The position numbers were made by a program, and so were the translations under genes. DNA of 64,000 nt, taken from contig NC_044014.1 in assembly GCF_900496995.4 (NCBI RefSeq), forward strand, positions 7,080,001-7,144,000, given 5' to 3'. This document shows, piece after piece, positions 38,201 to 53,200 of the stretch. Within the stretch, counting starts at the first letter, position 1. Every line of letters starts with the position of its first letter. The notes beneath the pieces are model-generated. The model was not told the origin of the DNA and did not search any database. It saw only the letters and a program-made list of their open reading frames with translations. The stretch is from Aquila chrysaetos chrysaetos. Lineage: Eukaryota > Chordata > Aves > Accipitriformes > Accipitridae.

Positions 38201-41200
38201 CTCTCTCTGGCAGCATTGCTGGTGACTGAAAAGGAAGTTTCAGCAAGTAGGAAAGTATCTGAGTAGACAGTGATATTTGAATCTTAACAGAGGTACAGTG
38301 CGCAGCTCCCTGGTAGAAGAGGGAGGGTGAAAATCCTAGAATTAGTTTCCTTTGGCTTACTCATGTGAAGGATACAAAAGCTCCTGATGTCCCTTACCTC
38401 TGGAGCTTGTTCATGTCAGTCATATATGTAGGGGCCAAAGTTTGAAACTTAACAGCAAGAAAAGTTATCTACATCCTTTAAAGAAAAAGGGAGACATCTG
38501 AGGGACCAATTTGAAAATAAGCAATAGACTGTTCAGCAGCAATTAGCTGTTCAGATTCATTCAGTCTCAACTTAGATCTTGATAAGAAAAGTTGGTGAGA
38601 ATTGTGGGGAATAAAACACTTGTTTTCTCCCCCCCCCCCCTTTACCCCCCCTGCCCCAACTGTAGTGTTCTTTTGAGTGCTGTAAGTGGAGAAGACACTC
38701 AGGATCGTACTGACCGACTGCTTTTGACACCCTGGGTTAAATTTCTGTGGGAATCATATAGACAATGTTTGGATCTTCTCCGAAATAATTCTCGAGTGGA
38801 ACGCCTGTACCATGATATTGCACAGCAAGGTAAGTGGAAAAGATGGAAACTTGATGAGATCTAGGACTTCTATATTGCATCCTGTAAAACTAGAAAATTA
38901 AAGGTTATTTCTATTTGAATATTGCTTCAGAGTTGGAAGTACGTTAATCTCCTAAGCATGGGTATGTACACACATATTATTATTAGAATTACAGAGGTTC
39001 CTTAAAATTACTGAGGTTTCTGGACACGGATCTTTTCTTGTAACAGAACCTGCACATACTGAGAATATGAGAATTACTCATGCTGTCTTTATTTTTTCTA
39101 ACTTACTGATCAAAATTAATAGTGTTTTCACTTTGTTATCCTGAACGGCTAATGTGTCTTCCATTAATGTATTCTATGTCAGCTAACGTCAAAAACTAGT
39201 GTACACAAAAGGGTACTGTAAAATTACGATGCGCTATCAATTTTGACACAGACGTAACTTAGCAAAATATAATGCAGAAGGTAATAGGAAAAAGTCTAGT
39301 CCAATTCTTTCGGGCAATATTCTGCAAAAATTTATGTTATAAGAATGAATGCTTACGTGTTAATCTTTTCTTAAGGGTGAGAGATGATCAGAAAAATGTT
39401 TTCCTTTGTATGTATGACTTAGGGCTCTGTATTTTTGAAAGAGAGTCTTTTAGATTTTTAATTCAAATTGTGCAAGTACGTTAGGAAAGATGACTGTCAG
39501 ATGAGTTCTAGGTGCTTTGGTGTATTTGTACTTAGTTGAAAATAAAAGCTAGAATCACTGCTTAAATTAGAACATTTTTAAAGAGACCCAAAGTATTCCC
39601 TTTGCTCCTTAAGCTTAATTATGTAGAAGCATCTTCATTTTTTGAGGTCAAGATGGAAGTTCTCTGTGTTGTCACTTATTCATTATGTGTGACAGATTGC
39701 GTCTTGTTTGATGTGGTTTTGGACTGTAAATGAAGATTCTTTAAATGTACTGGTTTACTTATTTGAATGCCATTTAGAACTACCATGAAGTCACCATTAG
39801 TGAGCATTCTTAATTTACATTGTTCATTTTTGCAGCTTTTAAGTTCTGCCTGCAGTACACTCGTAAAGCTGAGTTCCGTAAACTCTGTGATAACCTGCGA
39901 ATGCATTTGGGGCAGATCCAGCGTCATCATAACCAAAGCACAGCAATCAACCTCAACAATCCTGACAGTCAGTCAATGCACTTGGAGACCAGGCTTGTGC
40001 AACTTGACAGTGCTATTAGCATGGAGCTGTGGCAGGTATGCAGCAGGGCTCCTGTAATGACGCTGTAGTCTACAGCTTTTCCAGAGTCTGTTCCACGCAG
40101 ATCATTTTCATGGTATATACTCCAAGGTAAAGACGGGATAATAGCTAAAGAATGAAGTTTTAATGTCTAGAATGTGGTACTATGTGCGTACTGAATACTT
40201 TGTCTGATGTTGCTGCATAGCATTTCAAACCAAGCTTCTGCTGGTAGTAGTAGATGGTAAAGTAGCTGAAGTCACGTTGAGTTGTGAAAGGGAGAAGTTG
40301 ATGATGACACCTTCACCTCTACCATCTTCAATTCTCATGAAGACCTTCCACTGGGAAGTGGTTGGTAAACGTTAAAGCCTGCTATTAGGCTGGGGCCCCA
40401 GCATTGCTGGTTGAATTATTTAGTGTCTAGCCAGTGAGGGCACTCCAAAGCAAGTTTTTCAAAGAGGTGCTTTGGTTTTCCAGCCTTTCTAATGTCAAAT
40501 TCCTTAAAAAGCCAGGGTTGTCATTTTTGGTTTTGTGAATTAGGAGAGTGTTCTCTGTTGTGTTGTTTCCTTTTTAGGTATGTAAGCAATTACATGTAAG
40601 TCATTTCCAAGATTATATGTATTTTTAGGGAAACTATACCCATTTTTGATCACAAAACTACTTTTATGAAAAACGGTAAAACCAGTAAATAGTAGAATTG
40701 GTATAACAGTAAAATAGTAGAATTTTTATAATTCTGGTTTAGGTTTTTTTTCCCCCTTGGTTTGTAGCTTGAAAATCTGAAAGAAAGCAGTTTGCAAAAA
40801 ACTACATGAACTAATCATTAACCACTAAATTCTAAGCAGATAGTTAATGGATTTGCAGTATGTCCAAATAATTTCTTTATTAAGAAAGAAGTATTTCATT
40901 TCATGTAGCTGGCGAAACTGAAGATCGTATCTCTCAGTGTTATTAAATATATTATACTCTTATAACCTTTAGTGAATGTATATTTTTTTCCCTTTTTTGG
41001 GGGTTGCAAAAAACTTCCTAAAAGTAGTGTGTTTGGTTTTTTTAGGAAGCTTTCAAAGCAGTGGAGGATATTCATGGGCTATTTGCACTGTCTAAGAAAC
41101 CACCCAAACCACAACTGATGGCAAATTACTATCACAAAGTTTCAACGGTCTTCTGGAAATCAGGAAACGCTCTTTTTCATGCATCCACACTTCACCGACT

Positions 41201-44200
41201 TTATCACTTATCAAGAGAAATGCGAAAGAATCTCACGCAAGAGGAGATGCAGAGGTGGGGAAAGATACTTAATGTGATCTTAGATTCTATTTTTAACCCT
41301 GTATGTTCAAAAATAAACTTAATTGTACCCCAAAAGAAGCAGCTGACGTGTATGGCTATGAGCAGCTCTGCTTAAAGTGGCCAGTACTAATTGCCTCAAA
41401 AGAAACCTAGAGCAAGAAGAATATTTTACAAAGCTACAGTGTAAATAATGTAAACATCAGGATCACTTAAGTTTCCTTCTCTGTTACTGACTGGGAAGCT
41501 AAGCAAGTTAATAAATCTGTGGTTTGCTTCCTTTTTCTCTTCCGAGTGGTGGTATTTACTTCACAAGATTTCATTATAACTATTATAAACTTTTCCTTAA
41601 TACATAAAAGTCTGTGTAGCCAAATGGCCTTTAAATTTTTTGGTAGTAAGTATGATACTGGCAAGGCTTTTGAGGCATGCAGAATCATTGACTGCATTAA
41701 CCTCTGAAGTTCATGTACAGGCGTTTATAGAATCAGAATCTGGTGGGAATAAATACTCTATGGAAATTCTTATATTCCTGTTCATCTGGGTACTAAGGTA
41801 AAAATTTTAAATATTTAATGTCATTTGTATTGTTACATCAAAAAGTACACCGGGCTTGCATGCTAAATTTTAAAAATCAATGCAATCAAAATAATTGGTA
41901 TGGATTTGCAGCTAAAATAGGTTGAAAAGGTGCTGCTTTCTGCTGTTTTCATTATTTTATAGGATTTTGATATTTACAGAGGCAGCTTAAGTTTCTTAGC
42001 ATTTCTCTGTGTGTGTGTGTATATAAATCTAAATACACACATACGTAAGTAATGAAAAAATGTTATCAATCTTTCCCCTGGTTACTGAAGAACACTGCAT
42101 TCTGTACTTTTATTGCGCAGCTGGCATCTTTTCTGTTATTGCTGGTATTTTTACACAGTTTTGCATCATGAATGTCACTCATTCCTACTCTTGAATTGGT
42201 ATGTATATGAAAAGGAATTAGTTAGTGTTCTCTTGCAGTTCATCTTTTGTGGTTATACTTTGTCAACAGGATGTCTACTCGAGTCCTTTTGGCCACTCTG
42301 TCAATTCCTATAACTCCTGAGAGAACTGATATTGCTCGCCTTCTGGATATGGATGGCATCATTGTTGAGAAACAGCGACGCCTGGCAACCCTGTTGGGTC
42401 TTCAGGCCCCACCTACACGTGGCAGTCTCATTAATGATATGGTAGGCAGTGGTGTTTAGACGAGCAGCTTTTAAACACTGAGTGCTCTTTCTGGACTATT
42501 TTCGTTCTAAAGCACTGTACTTGTTATGGGACACAGTTTAAAAGTTAAAATGGCTATATGGTTAATTGTATGACTTACGGTATAGTGTAAAAATTTCAGA
42601 TTCACAAGAAGGACTGTTTGGAAATGGCAGCAGTAACGGGAGGCCTGAATGCTTGTATGCACTAAGGAGTCAGATTCAATATTGTCCTTTATGTCACCCA
42701 AACAGCAAATGTTGTTTTGAAACTGAGAGGTCTGAAAAGGGTTGTGAGCTAGAACTTTGGGTTTTTTCCCCTACTCTAAGGTGTATAATTAACTGAGCCA
42801 AGTGCTTATTTTTCTGTTTTAAATGTATTTTGGATAACCGTAGGTCAGATAACAACTAGCAGGCTGTAAGGACCTAAGTGGTTATGAAAACTTCCTTGTG
42901 TTTAATTTGAAGGGAGGTTAGGTTTACCTATCTTCAGACCTTCCCAGATATTCATAAACAAATTAGGCATTCATTCATTGGTAGGTATTTTCAGAGGATG
43001 TGTGAATTTCTTGCAGTCATTTGCATGCATGCCTAAAACTTACATTCAGTGTTCATTTTACATTTTGCGTTAATTCTTCTGGTACCTCTTCAGTTTGCCT
43101 TAAAACCACAATTTAAAGCTTCAGAAGTTTACTCATGAACTGAGATGTGTGGTTTTAGTTTGGATGTGGACCTACATGTGTGTAGTAGGACTTGTGTCTT
43201 AGAAATGGCTAATAAGTTGAGGGTGGTATTCTATTCTAAATATTTATCTTGTGTATATGTTTTTTGTCTACTTTTCCATTTTTAAATACAGTTAAGTGGT
43301 GTAGTGTAGAGTTACTGTCACTGCAATTAAGAATGCTGTAATAAAGAGTAAGTAGTCTCCTGTATTAAAAGGTACATGTGGTGCCTGTTTAACTTATTGA
43401 ATATAAAGTTCTTAAAGCATAACGATTTGTTAATATTGTATTTATTTTAAGATCTTTGGATTTTTTTGTTGACTGTAGGTAAGGTTCAACGTAGTGCAAT
43501 ATGTTGTTCCAGAAGTGAAAGAACTTTACAATTGGCTTGAAGTAGACTTTCACCCGCTCAAGTTATGTAGCCGTGTCAGCAAGGTAAGTTTTGTAGCTCT
43601 GTTTGTATGTAGCAACAGGTATTGACTAATAGTCTGTTATTTGAATATTGATTTGTGGTAAATACCAACTAGCTGCTTCTGTTGCCAGAATTTTCAATGG
43701 TAGGCTTTATTTGGTCAAATTCCATTACAATGACATGCACATAGCATCTGATACACATAGTACACACGTAGTACACCAGGTTATTGAAATAGAATGAAAA
43801 TTCATTCAGGTCTCTAGGGTGCTATTCAGAGGGCCCCTATTAAGGTGCAGAGTTTTGGGAACGTATCAGAAGGTCTTGTTGGTGTGGAGATGATACTGAG
43901 TTTAAAGGTGCAGAAATGAGAAAACTGTGTGCGCACATGTGCATATGCATGCAAGTGGGTTGTGTGGGAAGTGGAAAAATATACCAATAATGATTGTTTT
44001 TACTGTTAAAATGTAGAGTATTGGGAGGTAAAATAACGTGAGAGCTGTTGATTAGGTTAATGTAAATTCTGCAATTGATGAAGCACATCATGTTCTTTTT
44101 CTTTGATAGTGGGAACAAAGATATTTGAGGTGCTAAAAAGAACTTGAAGGTAAATTAGCAGTGTGGTAAATGTTGCCAGTGCTGTCAGTCGCCTTCATAC

Positions 44201-47200
44201 AAAAAATGTTAGCTATCCATTATAAATAAAAGTGTTCTTATCAGAAGATACACTTCAATAAAACTCCGTAGTATCGACACAAGTGCTGTTGTTTCATGAG
44301 CTGTAAACTGGAAGTATATAAGAGACATGCTTTGTACTTCAATGCTGAAATTTTTAAGGGTTGATGCAGGTAGAGTAACTTTTCAGAATTTTTATAGGTT
44401 CTGAACTGGGTGAAAGACCAAGCTGAAAAGGAACCTGAACTGCAGCTGTATGTTCCTCACCTGCAAAACAATACCATTCTTCGCCTTCTGCAGCAGGTAT
44501 GAGTAAAGAAAATGTATGTTCCTAAGTATACATAAGTTAGAAAATGCTCTGGAAGAACATGAAGTTGGAAACTTCCATGCCAGAGTAAATGTTATCCATC
44601 AAATAGAAGACCATCATGATTTTAAAATAATTTTTTTCCAGTATATAACCTGTATCTTCAGGTTTGTATATCATTTAGGTACAGCTGTAGTAGCTATACT
44701 TAATAGTGGTTGCATACAGTGGCGTGATCTCTTGCCTAAATTTTCTTCATTATGGATATATGATGTCTTATTTAAGGTAATTCATCGTTTCTTAAAACTT
44801 TTTTTTTGGAGTAAGGTCTGGGTGGGAGGTTTTGTTTTTTTGTGTCTAGGTGTTTTATAAAATGCACATTTCATTGACCTGCTTTCGTTACAAGTGACAA
44901 GCAGTGTTATTTCTGATGTGCAAAAGGAACAGTTGAAGGCTAATTAGCAGCATAGCTGTAAGTAGTTACTGCTGCCAGTCTCCTTCATACAAAGAAGCCA
45001 TTCAGGAACGGCATTTTATCTCAGGTTAAGACTGAATACAGTACAGAAATAAAATCCTGAAACTGTATTTGTAATTGTATTAATATGTATACATTCATTT
45101 ATTGGCAGTTTAGTAAGTTAGCTTTAGAGCCCATACAACAACTTTTATTTCTGATCTCTTTTTAATGAGGAAAAATACCTAATGTTTCTGTTCACATACA
45201 GGTGGCCCAGATTTATCAAAGCATTGAATTTTCTCGTCTGGCTACCCTGGTTCCTTTTGTTGATGCTTTCCAGCTGGAACGTAGTATCGTTGATGCAGCC
45301 AGACATTGTGACTTACAAGTAAGTGTTGTGAAAAGACTTCTGTGAAATGATGTATGGATTCATGTGTATTACCTTGGATAAAAACTAACTTGTTGACATT
45401 GAACCCAAGGAAGACAACTGATTCTGACAGATGGAGATAAACTAGAGTAAAAGATGCATGTGACAATATATTAAGAACTGACAGTTGTTTGGATTCTGGT
45501 GTGTATTTTTGATTTAGGTCAACCACCATTAATGTAAGTCCAGTGGAAGTAAAAGTTGAAGTAAAATTCACTGAAACTTGCCCTGTGAGCCCCAGTCATT
45601 TAGTCCAGCATATCCTGAAGCAAGTCTAACAAACAGGGTTGCGAATTTCTGACTATGCTGAATTAGTTGTGCAAGACTGAAGAGCTAGCAGTCGTTGATG
45701 TTGGTTTTTATGTAACGAAGTGACTGAAGTAAAACACCAGTGCCTGAGATGTGCACCGATGTCTGAGATGTTTCAGCTGCTGTTGAAGATTGCATTGTTG
45801 GTAAAGTTGTCTGTATTGAAAGAATGACGGCCTGTAGTGAAATATTTAAGCTGGTGATCAGATACAAGTAGTTTTTAGCTGAGGTTGCTTAGTATTATCC
45901 ATTTAGGTTTTTAGTTGAGATTGCTTAGTAATTACCCATTTAGGTTTTTAGATAAAGCTGACTTAATTCATTTAGGTTAACGCACAACTCTAGCTTATAT
46001 TTTAGATGAGTTGAAATTGTCTGCCTTAAAGTCAGGATTCTTGTTTCGTGTATTGTTAATGTGGAGGAACAGGCAAGAATGATTTGTCCTGCAGTGCTCA
46101 TTTCATAGAATCATTGAAAGTTCAGCCTCTTCCAGTGATTGATTTTTTTTAAATTTTTTTTTTTATAAACCGTGGAAATCAAACAAACTTTTATTCATGG
46201 TGCTATTTTTCTTCCACTAATTTGACATTTCTCATAGTGTGGTATAGCTAAAACTTCCTATTTTTTTTGCAAAGGTTCGCCTTGATCATACTACCCGGAC
46301 ACTGAGTTTTGGCTCAGATTTGAATTACAGTACTAGAGAAGATGCACCACTAGGCCCTCAACTACAAAGCATGCCTTCTGAGCAAATTAGAAATCAATTG
46401 ACTGCTATGTCCTCAGCTCTGGCTAAGGCTCTTGCAGTCATTAAGCCTCCTCACTTACTGGTAAGTCATTTTAAGTCTTCTGAAAACGTTGACAAATTCT
46501 GACATTTCCCCCATGTGCGTTGTGTGATGTTTATCTGTTGCCCTTATGCAGGCTTTTGTTATTTTTTTTGCCTTTTGTTATTTTTTTGCTTGTCTGATCA
46601 AGTGCTCCTTCCAGTAGTCTGTTCTCAGTGCAGTGGTAATCAATATTGTTATTGCTGTCCCCTCCCTTCAGAACATCCTTGAGGTGTTAATATATACAAA
46701 TGTAGTGTAGCATTAATGTATTTATTAATGACAAAGTATCCTTCTGCATCTGTTACATACTTACCTGTTCTAATAGATCTAAATTTTCTGGTTTAGCAAG
46801 ACAAGCTTGTTTTGAAGTTGTGGGATCATACTTGAAGGAGTAACTTGGTTTACCTTTCCTTGACATAGGAAAGGCATTGAGCTATCTAATGATTAATTTA
46901 ACATGACATTGCAAGGATTTGAGTAGGCAGCAATTGGTGCATTTGTACGTTTGTTTATTTTCAGAAGTGTGTTGCTCTGTTTTTCAGAGCATTGTGGTAA
47001 CAATCTCTGATCTAATTTGACTGTAGTGATGGGCTGCATTTATATACTTGTGGATTGAGTAGAAATCTAAACTAATAACTTGACACTTTATACCAAATCT
47101 TATATTTTAATTAATGTGTTTTCTCAGATTAGGTGTACCTTTTCATTTAATTTTTTTTTCAGCCTGGTGGTAGTCAGCTATTTATGCTTGTGAAGAAGAA

Positions 47201-50200
47201 TAACTCATTCTTAAATGCACCTAACTAGTTAGTGTTTGGTGGTAACTAAAATCATGTCAAAATGTACACAAGAGGCCTGAGTTTAAATTGCCAGTCTTGC
47301 ATATATCAGGGTTAGGATATACCAAATAATAACTTACCCATAGGTGGGCCTACAGAGCTAGGATTTGTTGAAAATTTTGCATGCCTTTTTGAAAATCCAA
47401 GAGCCTGCTTTCTTTGTTCTTCCTGGAGAAACTGCTGTTGTGAAGAACCTGGAATGTAACTTCATAGTGGAATCTAAAAACACGAACAAAAGATCCCCCC
47501 AGCTCAAGAACTGACCTGTCCTTGTCACTCCCTGTCCTCCTCACTGGGGCTGTTGGCTTCGAGGTCGGACTCACCGATGAGCTCACATTTCAGGTTCTCC
47601 AGAGCCCTGTAGGAGCAAGGTGTAAATCAGTCTCGGATTTCCAGCATGCTTTGGTTGTGGCAAGTTAAACCTTCACTTCTCTTAAAAGAGCAGTGGTAAT
47701 TTTTTCTTTTGCTTTATGTTTATGAAAGATTTCATAGCAAACATATCAAATAATTTTTTCCATGTGGAAAAAAGGCTGATAGCAAGATATCCATGTTAGA
47801 TTCTTTATAGAGTTTGAAATACTAAGTAATATTCTTAAAATAGAAGTACACAAAGTAGGACTGTATAATGACACCTAACTTAACGTTAGTTTGAACATAT
47901 ATTAGCTGTTTTATAGCATTTAAGAAAAAAATATTTCCATGCAGGTTTTCCCCTAAAAAGATTTTATTAGTGATTGGTATTTGATGGATTGTTGGTTTGA
48001 AAGAAAAAACATGCTTTATCTGTGCATTCATAGATAGAAATGACAAATAGTCTTATACTTGACATGTTAGTGCAATTAGCTGAATAAGATATAGATACTA
48101 GTAATTACGCTTGTAAAATTGGAGGACAGTACCAAGGTTAATATCGATTTGTGTGGTCAGAGAAGCTACAGAACAAGTTGAGACCCTTTTTTCCTTCTCT
48201 ATTTAGATCAAAACTTCACCTTTTTCAGGTGCTTAAAAATTTTAATTTCTGTCAAATTTGTTATAATTCACAAAATCATTAAATTCATCTAAAGCTTTTA
48301 ATTTTTGTGTTTCTGGCACCTCTGTTGAGCTTTAAATGCTTGCAGATCTGCAACAAAGTATGGATTTTTGTTGAATGCCCTAGAAGTGACAGATTACTAA
48401 AAATACCTCTAAGCCAGCTCACATTTCAAGAGCAGCATAACTGAAGGAGTGTGGTGAGCTTATTGGGCTGCAGTGTTTTGCTGCTTGCTGGACTGATTAA
48501 AATAGGCAGCTCCCTGACCTGGCACAATTATACCTCTTCATGTGTACAGCATGAATCTCTACAGAGAACTGTTTATGTACTCTGGAGGAGAATGGTGGGG
48601 TGGTTAGAAGGATGCTTAAAGAATGTTAGAGAATAGGCTATATGCTAGTGTGAAGAAGTCTAGTGCTTTTTATTATTTAATTGAAGTGGTATTATATACA
48701 ATGTTTATACCTAAATTGTTGAGAGACAATAATCAGTTTTTTATCATCTCACAGATAGTGCTTTGTGTCAGTTAGGATACTTTTCTCTTATGTTAGTGTG
48801 TTTGAAAAAAACCAAAACTTTACAGACAAGGGAGCTTTGGTGAAATACAGTACATGTGGTGCTATACTTGCTAACACATGCAGAGACAAATAGGATTGAC
48901 CCCCTTAGCCCCATTTCAGTTAGTCTTACATGTCACTAACATGTGGGTGTGCAATATTTTTGGACAGAGAAAAGCATGCAACTATCATACTTAAAATGTG
49001 TTGCAGAATGTTGTCTTTTACAGACAACTTTTTCCATTTACATGTGGTTCTAGTCAGTTGATACTACCTTGCATGCCACTTGGATGAGTGATTAGATTTG
49101 CCATTAAAGTTGTATTTCCATGCAGTTGGCAAGTTTGGAGAATAAAACTAACCTTGAGTTTTCTTTGAGAAACATTTGCTATGCTTTCTGCCTTCTTAAA
49201 GAGACGGTACTTACATCATAGTCTTATCCTTAATTTAAATTCAGCAAGAGAAGGAAGAACAACATCAGCTGGCAGTCACTGCCTTCCTAAAAAATTCAAG
49301 GAAGGAGCATCAGCGTATTCTTGCACGTCGTCAGACTATAGAGGAAAGAAAAGAGCGCCTTGAAAGTTTAAACATTCAGCGTGAAAAAGAAGAACTGGAA
49401 CAACGTGAAGCAGAATTACAAAAGGTCCGGAAAGCTGAAGAAGAGAGACTGCGCCAGGAGGCAAAGGAAAGAGAGAAGGAGCGCATCCTGCAAGAGCATG
49501 AACAAATCAAAAAGAAGACTGTTCGTGAGCGCTTGGAGCAGATTAAGAAGACTGAACTGGGAGCCAAAGCATTTAAAGACATTGATATTGAGGTAGACAA
49601 CTTATTATTGAAGTTTTGAGTTATTTTTTATGCTTTTGGTGTTACATTTGCTAGGCTGCCTGAATTTCATGTTCTTTAATAGTTTTATACTGTAACCGGT
49701 CTTATAAACAGCTTCTCTTAAAAATGAGACAGTTTGACACTTACACTGTTGAGCAAATGAAATATTTAAGTAAACCTTAATTCTGAGTTTGGATAGGACC
49801 TTTTTTACCTGGAGGAATTAAGTGCAGCTGTTTGGTTCCTCCTTCCCCACCTTGTTGCTTGAACAGTATCTGAAATACAATATAGACCTGCAGGTCCAAA
49901 TTTGTACTACCTGGACTGTGTCTCAATTGAAAATCAAGATACAAATGCTTTAGAGAGTTTTTTAAAAATAAAATACAGGTTACCCAGAATAGATGAAAAG
50001 ACAGTGAGAATGTTTGTTTCTGAAGCAAATTAGCTTAAAAGTTAAGGGGAGAACTGCAGAGAAGCTTAAATAAATAAATAAACAAACCACATTTGTAACA
50101 GAAAAAAATGTTTGCTTTATTTTGTATTGATAACTTTACTTGGTTGTAGGATCTTGAAGAATTGGATCCTGACTTCATTATGGCTAAACAAGTTGAACAG

Positions 50201-53200
50201 CTTGAAAAAGAAAAGAAGGAACTTCAAGAACGCCTGAAGAACCAGGAGAAAAAGGTACAAAGTAGGAGGGGTACAAAACCACGTCTATACAATGCCTTAG
50301 TGTGTGATTGTGAACTCCTGTGTTGACGATACATATATATACACACACATATATAATATTGGTGTTGAAAATGTTATTGTATGAAACTAAAAAAAGATGA
50401 ATGTGTTAAAAACCAACTGAGTTTCTAGTATCAGTACACAAATCTGTTCTAATTAATAGAGTTGATTTGAAAATGGACCCTTAAGCTGTATGTGAACTGA
50501 GTCTTAGTTGGCAAGACTTGTAATTGGAAAATGTTCAGAGAAGATTAAATGCTCACAGAAGGTGAGGCCATTACAGAGAAGCTAAATTTAATTAGTTGTA
50601 ATAGTCCTCACTGAAATGGAGGAAATTCCACTGCTAGAGCCCTTTTGTGTGACTATAAAAGTGTGAGGAACATGTTGTTGTAGTAAATAGAAATATATAA
50701 CCCAGGCAAGGTGAAAGTCACCGAGGACTTCTGACAGTATTGAAGAATGAAACAGAGGTTATATGATACAGTTGGTAATTCAGTTAACTTAAAACTGGCT
50801 TGATGCTAGATAGTGGCAAGTTACTTAAAAGGGTTCCAGTAAGGATCTTTTATGCTGCAGGCTTGTAAGCCTGATGCTCATACTGGGAAAAGTAGCAGCA
50901 AATTAAACAGTAGAATTAGTAGCCACCTGAGTAAATGTGATCTACCCAGAAAGGTCAGCACAGCTTCTATAAAAGAATTGTAAGCCAAGGCTTCCTCTTC
51001 GAGTTCTCTGAAGCTGTCAGAACAAACATATGAGTAAGGGTGGTTTGGTTGGTGTAACTAAGTTGGATTTTCCAAAAAGCTTTTTACAGAGTTCTTCACC
51101 AAAGAAAACTTAGCAGCTGTGGGATAAAAGGAACAGTCTTTGAATGAAGTTCAATTTACAGATATAAAATACTTTGTGTAGGGAAAGCAGAAAAAAACCC
51201 CATCTCCCAATCTTTAGCTTTACATATTAAATGATGGGCTCCAAACTTTTTAGTCAGCAATGAGAAATTGGTGGTTCTGCATCTTGAGCACTGCGTGCAG
51301 TTCTTGTCTCTTTATCTCAAGTAGAACACGGTTGAACTGGAAGTTTGAGAGGAGGCCGACAAGAATTATCAATGATGTGGCTTGGCTTCTGTTTAAGAAA
51401 TACCTATGTAAATTAGTACCGCTATGTCTGAAAGACTTCTGGAGAGAGGATGTGGTAGCAGTCTATAATGGTGTACCTGTTGTAACAGCTGACAATGGGG
51501 AGCAGTTCTTTCACTGACTGCAAGGGATAGTGAACTAGGAAGCATCAAATGAAGCTAGTAGAAGCCATATCCAGAACTCTTTGTAGGTAGAAGATGGGTC
51601 TTCATGCTGTGAGCCATAGACACACAGGATTTCTTTCCAGAGTACATTGTTGTATATGAAAAGCTTCTTTGAGTTGAAAAGGACAAGAAGAGAAATCCAC
51701 CAATGCCTACTAAATACAAAAAAACTTCAACATGGGAAATGCTGGGAGCTGAAAATTGGTGATGCTGAGAGAGTATTGTATATATGTCTGCCTCTAGCAT
51801 CCTTGCCTTGGAGTGCACTTAGTTGCCAATGGTAGAGGCAGGTTCTTGGCTAGGTGGATCTTTGATGTGGTCCAGTGTGGTTGTTTTTATGTAACAATAA
51901 TTATATATCTGATGTATTAGAGAAGTCTCCAGATACTGGGGTTTTCTTTGGGGGATGCTGAAGATTGAGTCTTCCAGATTTGGTCTTTGCATTATGACAT
52001 GCTAAAGGTACATTATCTTTATTTAGATTGACTATTTTGAAAGAGCAAAGCGCTTAGAAGAAATTCCTTTAATAAAGACTGCATATGAGGAGCAAAGAGT
52101 GCATGATATGGAGCTGTGGGAGCAACAGGAAGAAGAAAGGGTAAGAACTTTTTGTTCATATGATAAAATCCAGTAGTGATGAATGAAAAATAGTGGGTTT
52201 TGCACTGTCTTTTTTTCCCCAGCTCAATCCAAGGGAAGAAAGGAAAAAGTTGATATGAAATGAAGTGTTAGCTTCACAATTTCATTGTGCTAGTGGACAG
52301 CAGTATCTTCTGTTTAGGATCTGAAAGAGGAAAAGATAATTTCTCTTTCTAGTGGCTGAAGTAGATTGAATGCAAATATATAATAAGATGTTACTTTGTA
52401 ATACTTTTAATATTATCTATTTTTAGATCACCACTTTGCAGTTGGAGCGCGAGAAAGCTCTTGAGCATAAGAACAGACTCTCAAGGATGCTGGAGGATAG
52501 AGATTTATTTGAAGCCAGGCTCAAAGCATCACGACGAACAGTTTATGAGGTACACGAGATATGGTATTGTAATAAAATACTCCCCTTCAGTAAAGAACTA
52601 AACTTGTGACCCAGTGATTCTTCATGAAAACTAGAAACAAATTAGTATCTAGATTGGTTCAGAATTATGGAATTGTTTATTTTCTGTTTTGACTAAAAAA
52701 AAGTGAAACAAAGTATTCTTGCACCCATTCCTAGATATTATCACTTAGACTTTTTGACAACTCCTGGAATAAGCTTATATGGAAAATAAAAGATAGGTAA
52801 ATTACTTATTTCAATGCAGCTATTAGTAAGAGATCATTGGGTAACATATACAGATACAGCTGGCTGCTCATAAGTACTTGGACTTACTGTGGTGATGGAA
52901 TAATACTGAAATAATACTGAAGCGGAGAAATAGAAATACTTTTCAATTGTTTTTTAATCTTTTTGTTTGAATCTGGAAATTATTTTGATAGTCCAAGTAC
53001 TTGGAACTTCAAGTTATGTGTTGTGTTTGCAAAATTTAATAACAAATTTAGACCACAAGGGCAAGGAAGGAACTATGCCTTTGTTTCTTGCTCTGCATTT
53101 TAAAAATTCTACATTTGCTGAGGCTGTTTGTAGCTTTGATTATTTGGCTATGTTGCAGTAAGAACTGGTTTAAAAAAAGAAGCAAAAGAGGTATTATGTT

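Noticed and set aside
40290-40380. Possible C/D-box snoRNA (TGATGATGA motif) in EIF3A intron 5
   Set aside because: A C-box-like motif is present, but there is no D box at a suitable distance with a terminal stem, so it fails the minimum architecture.
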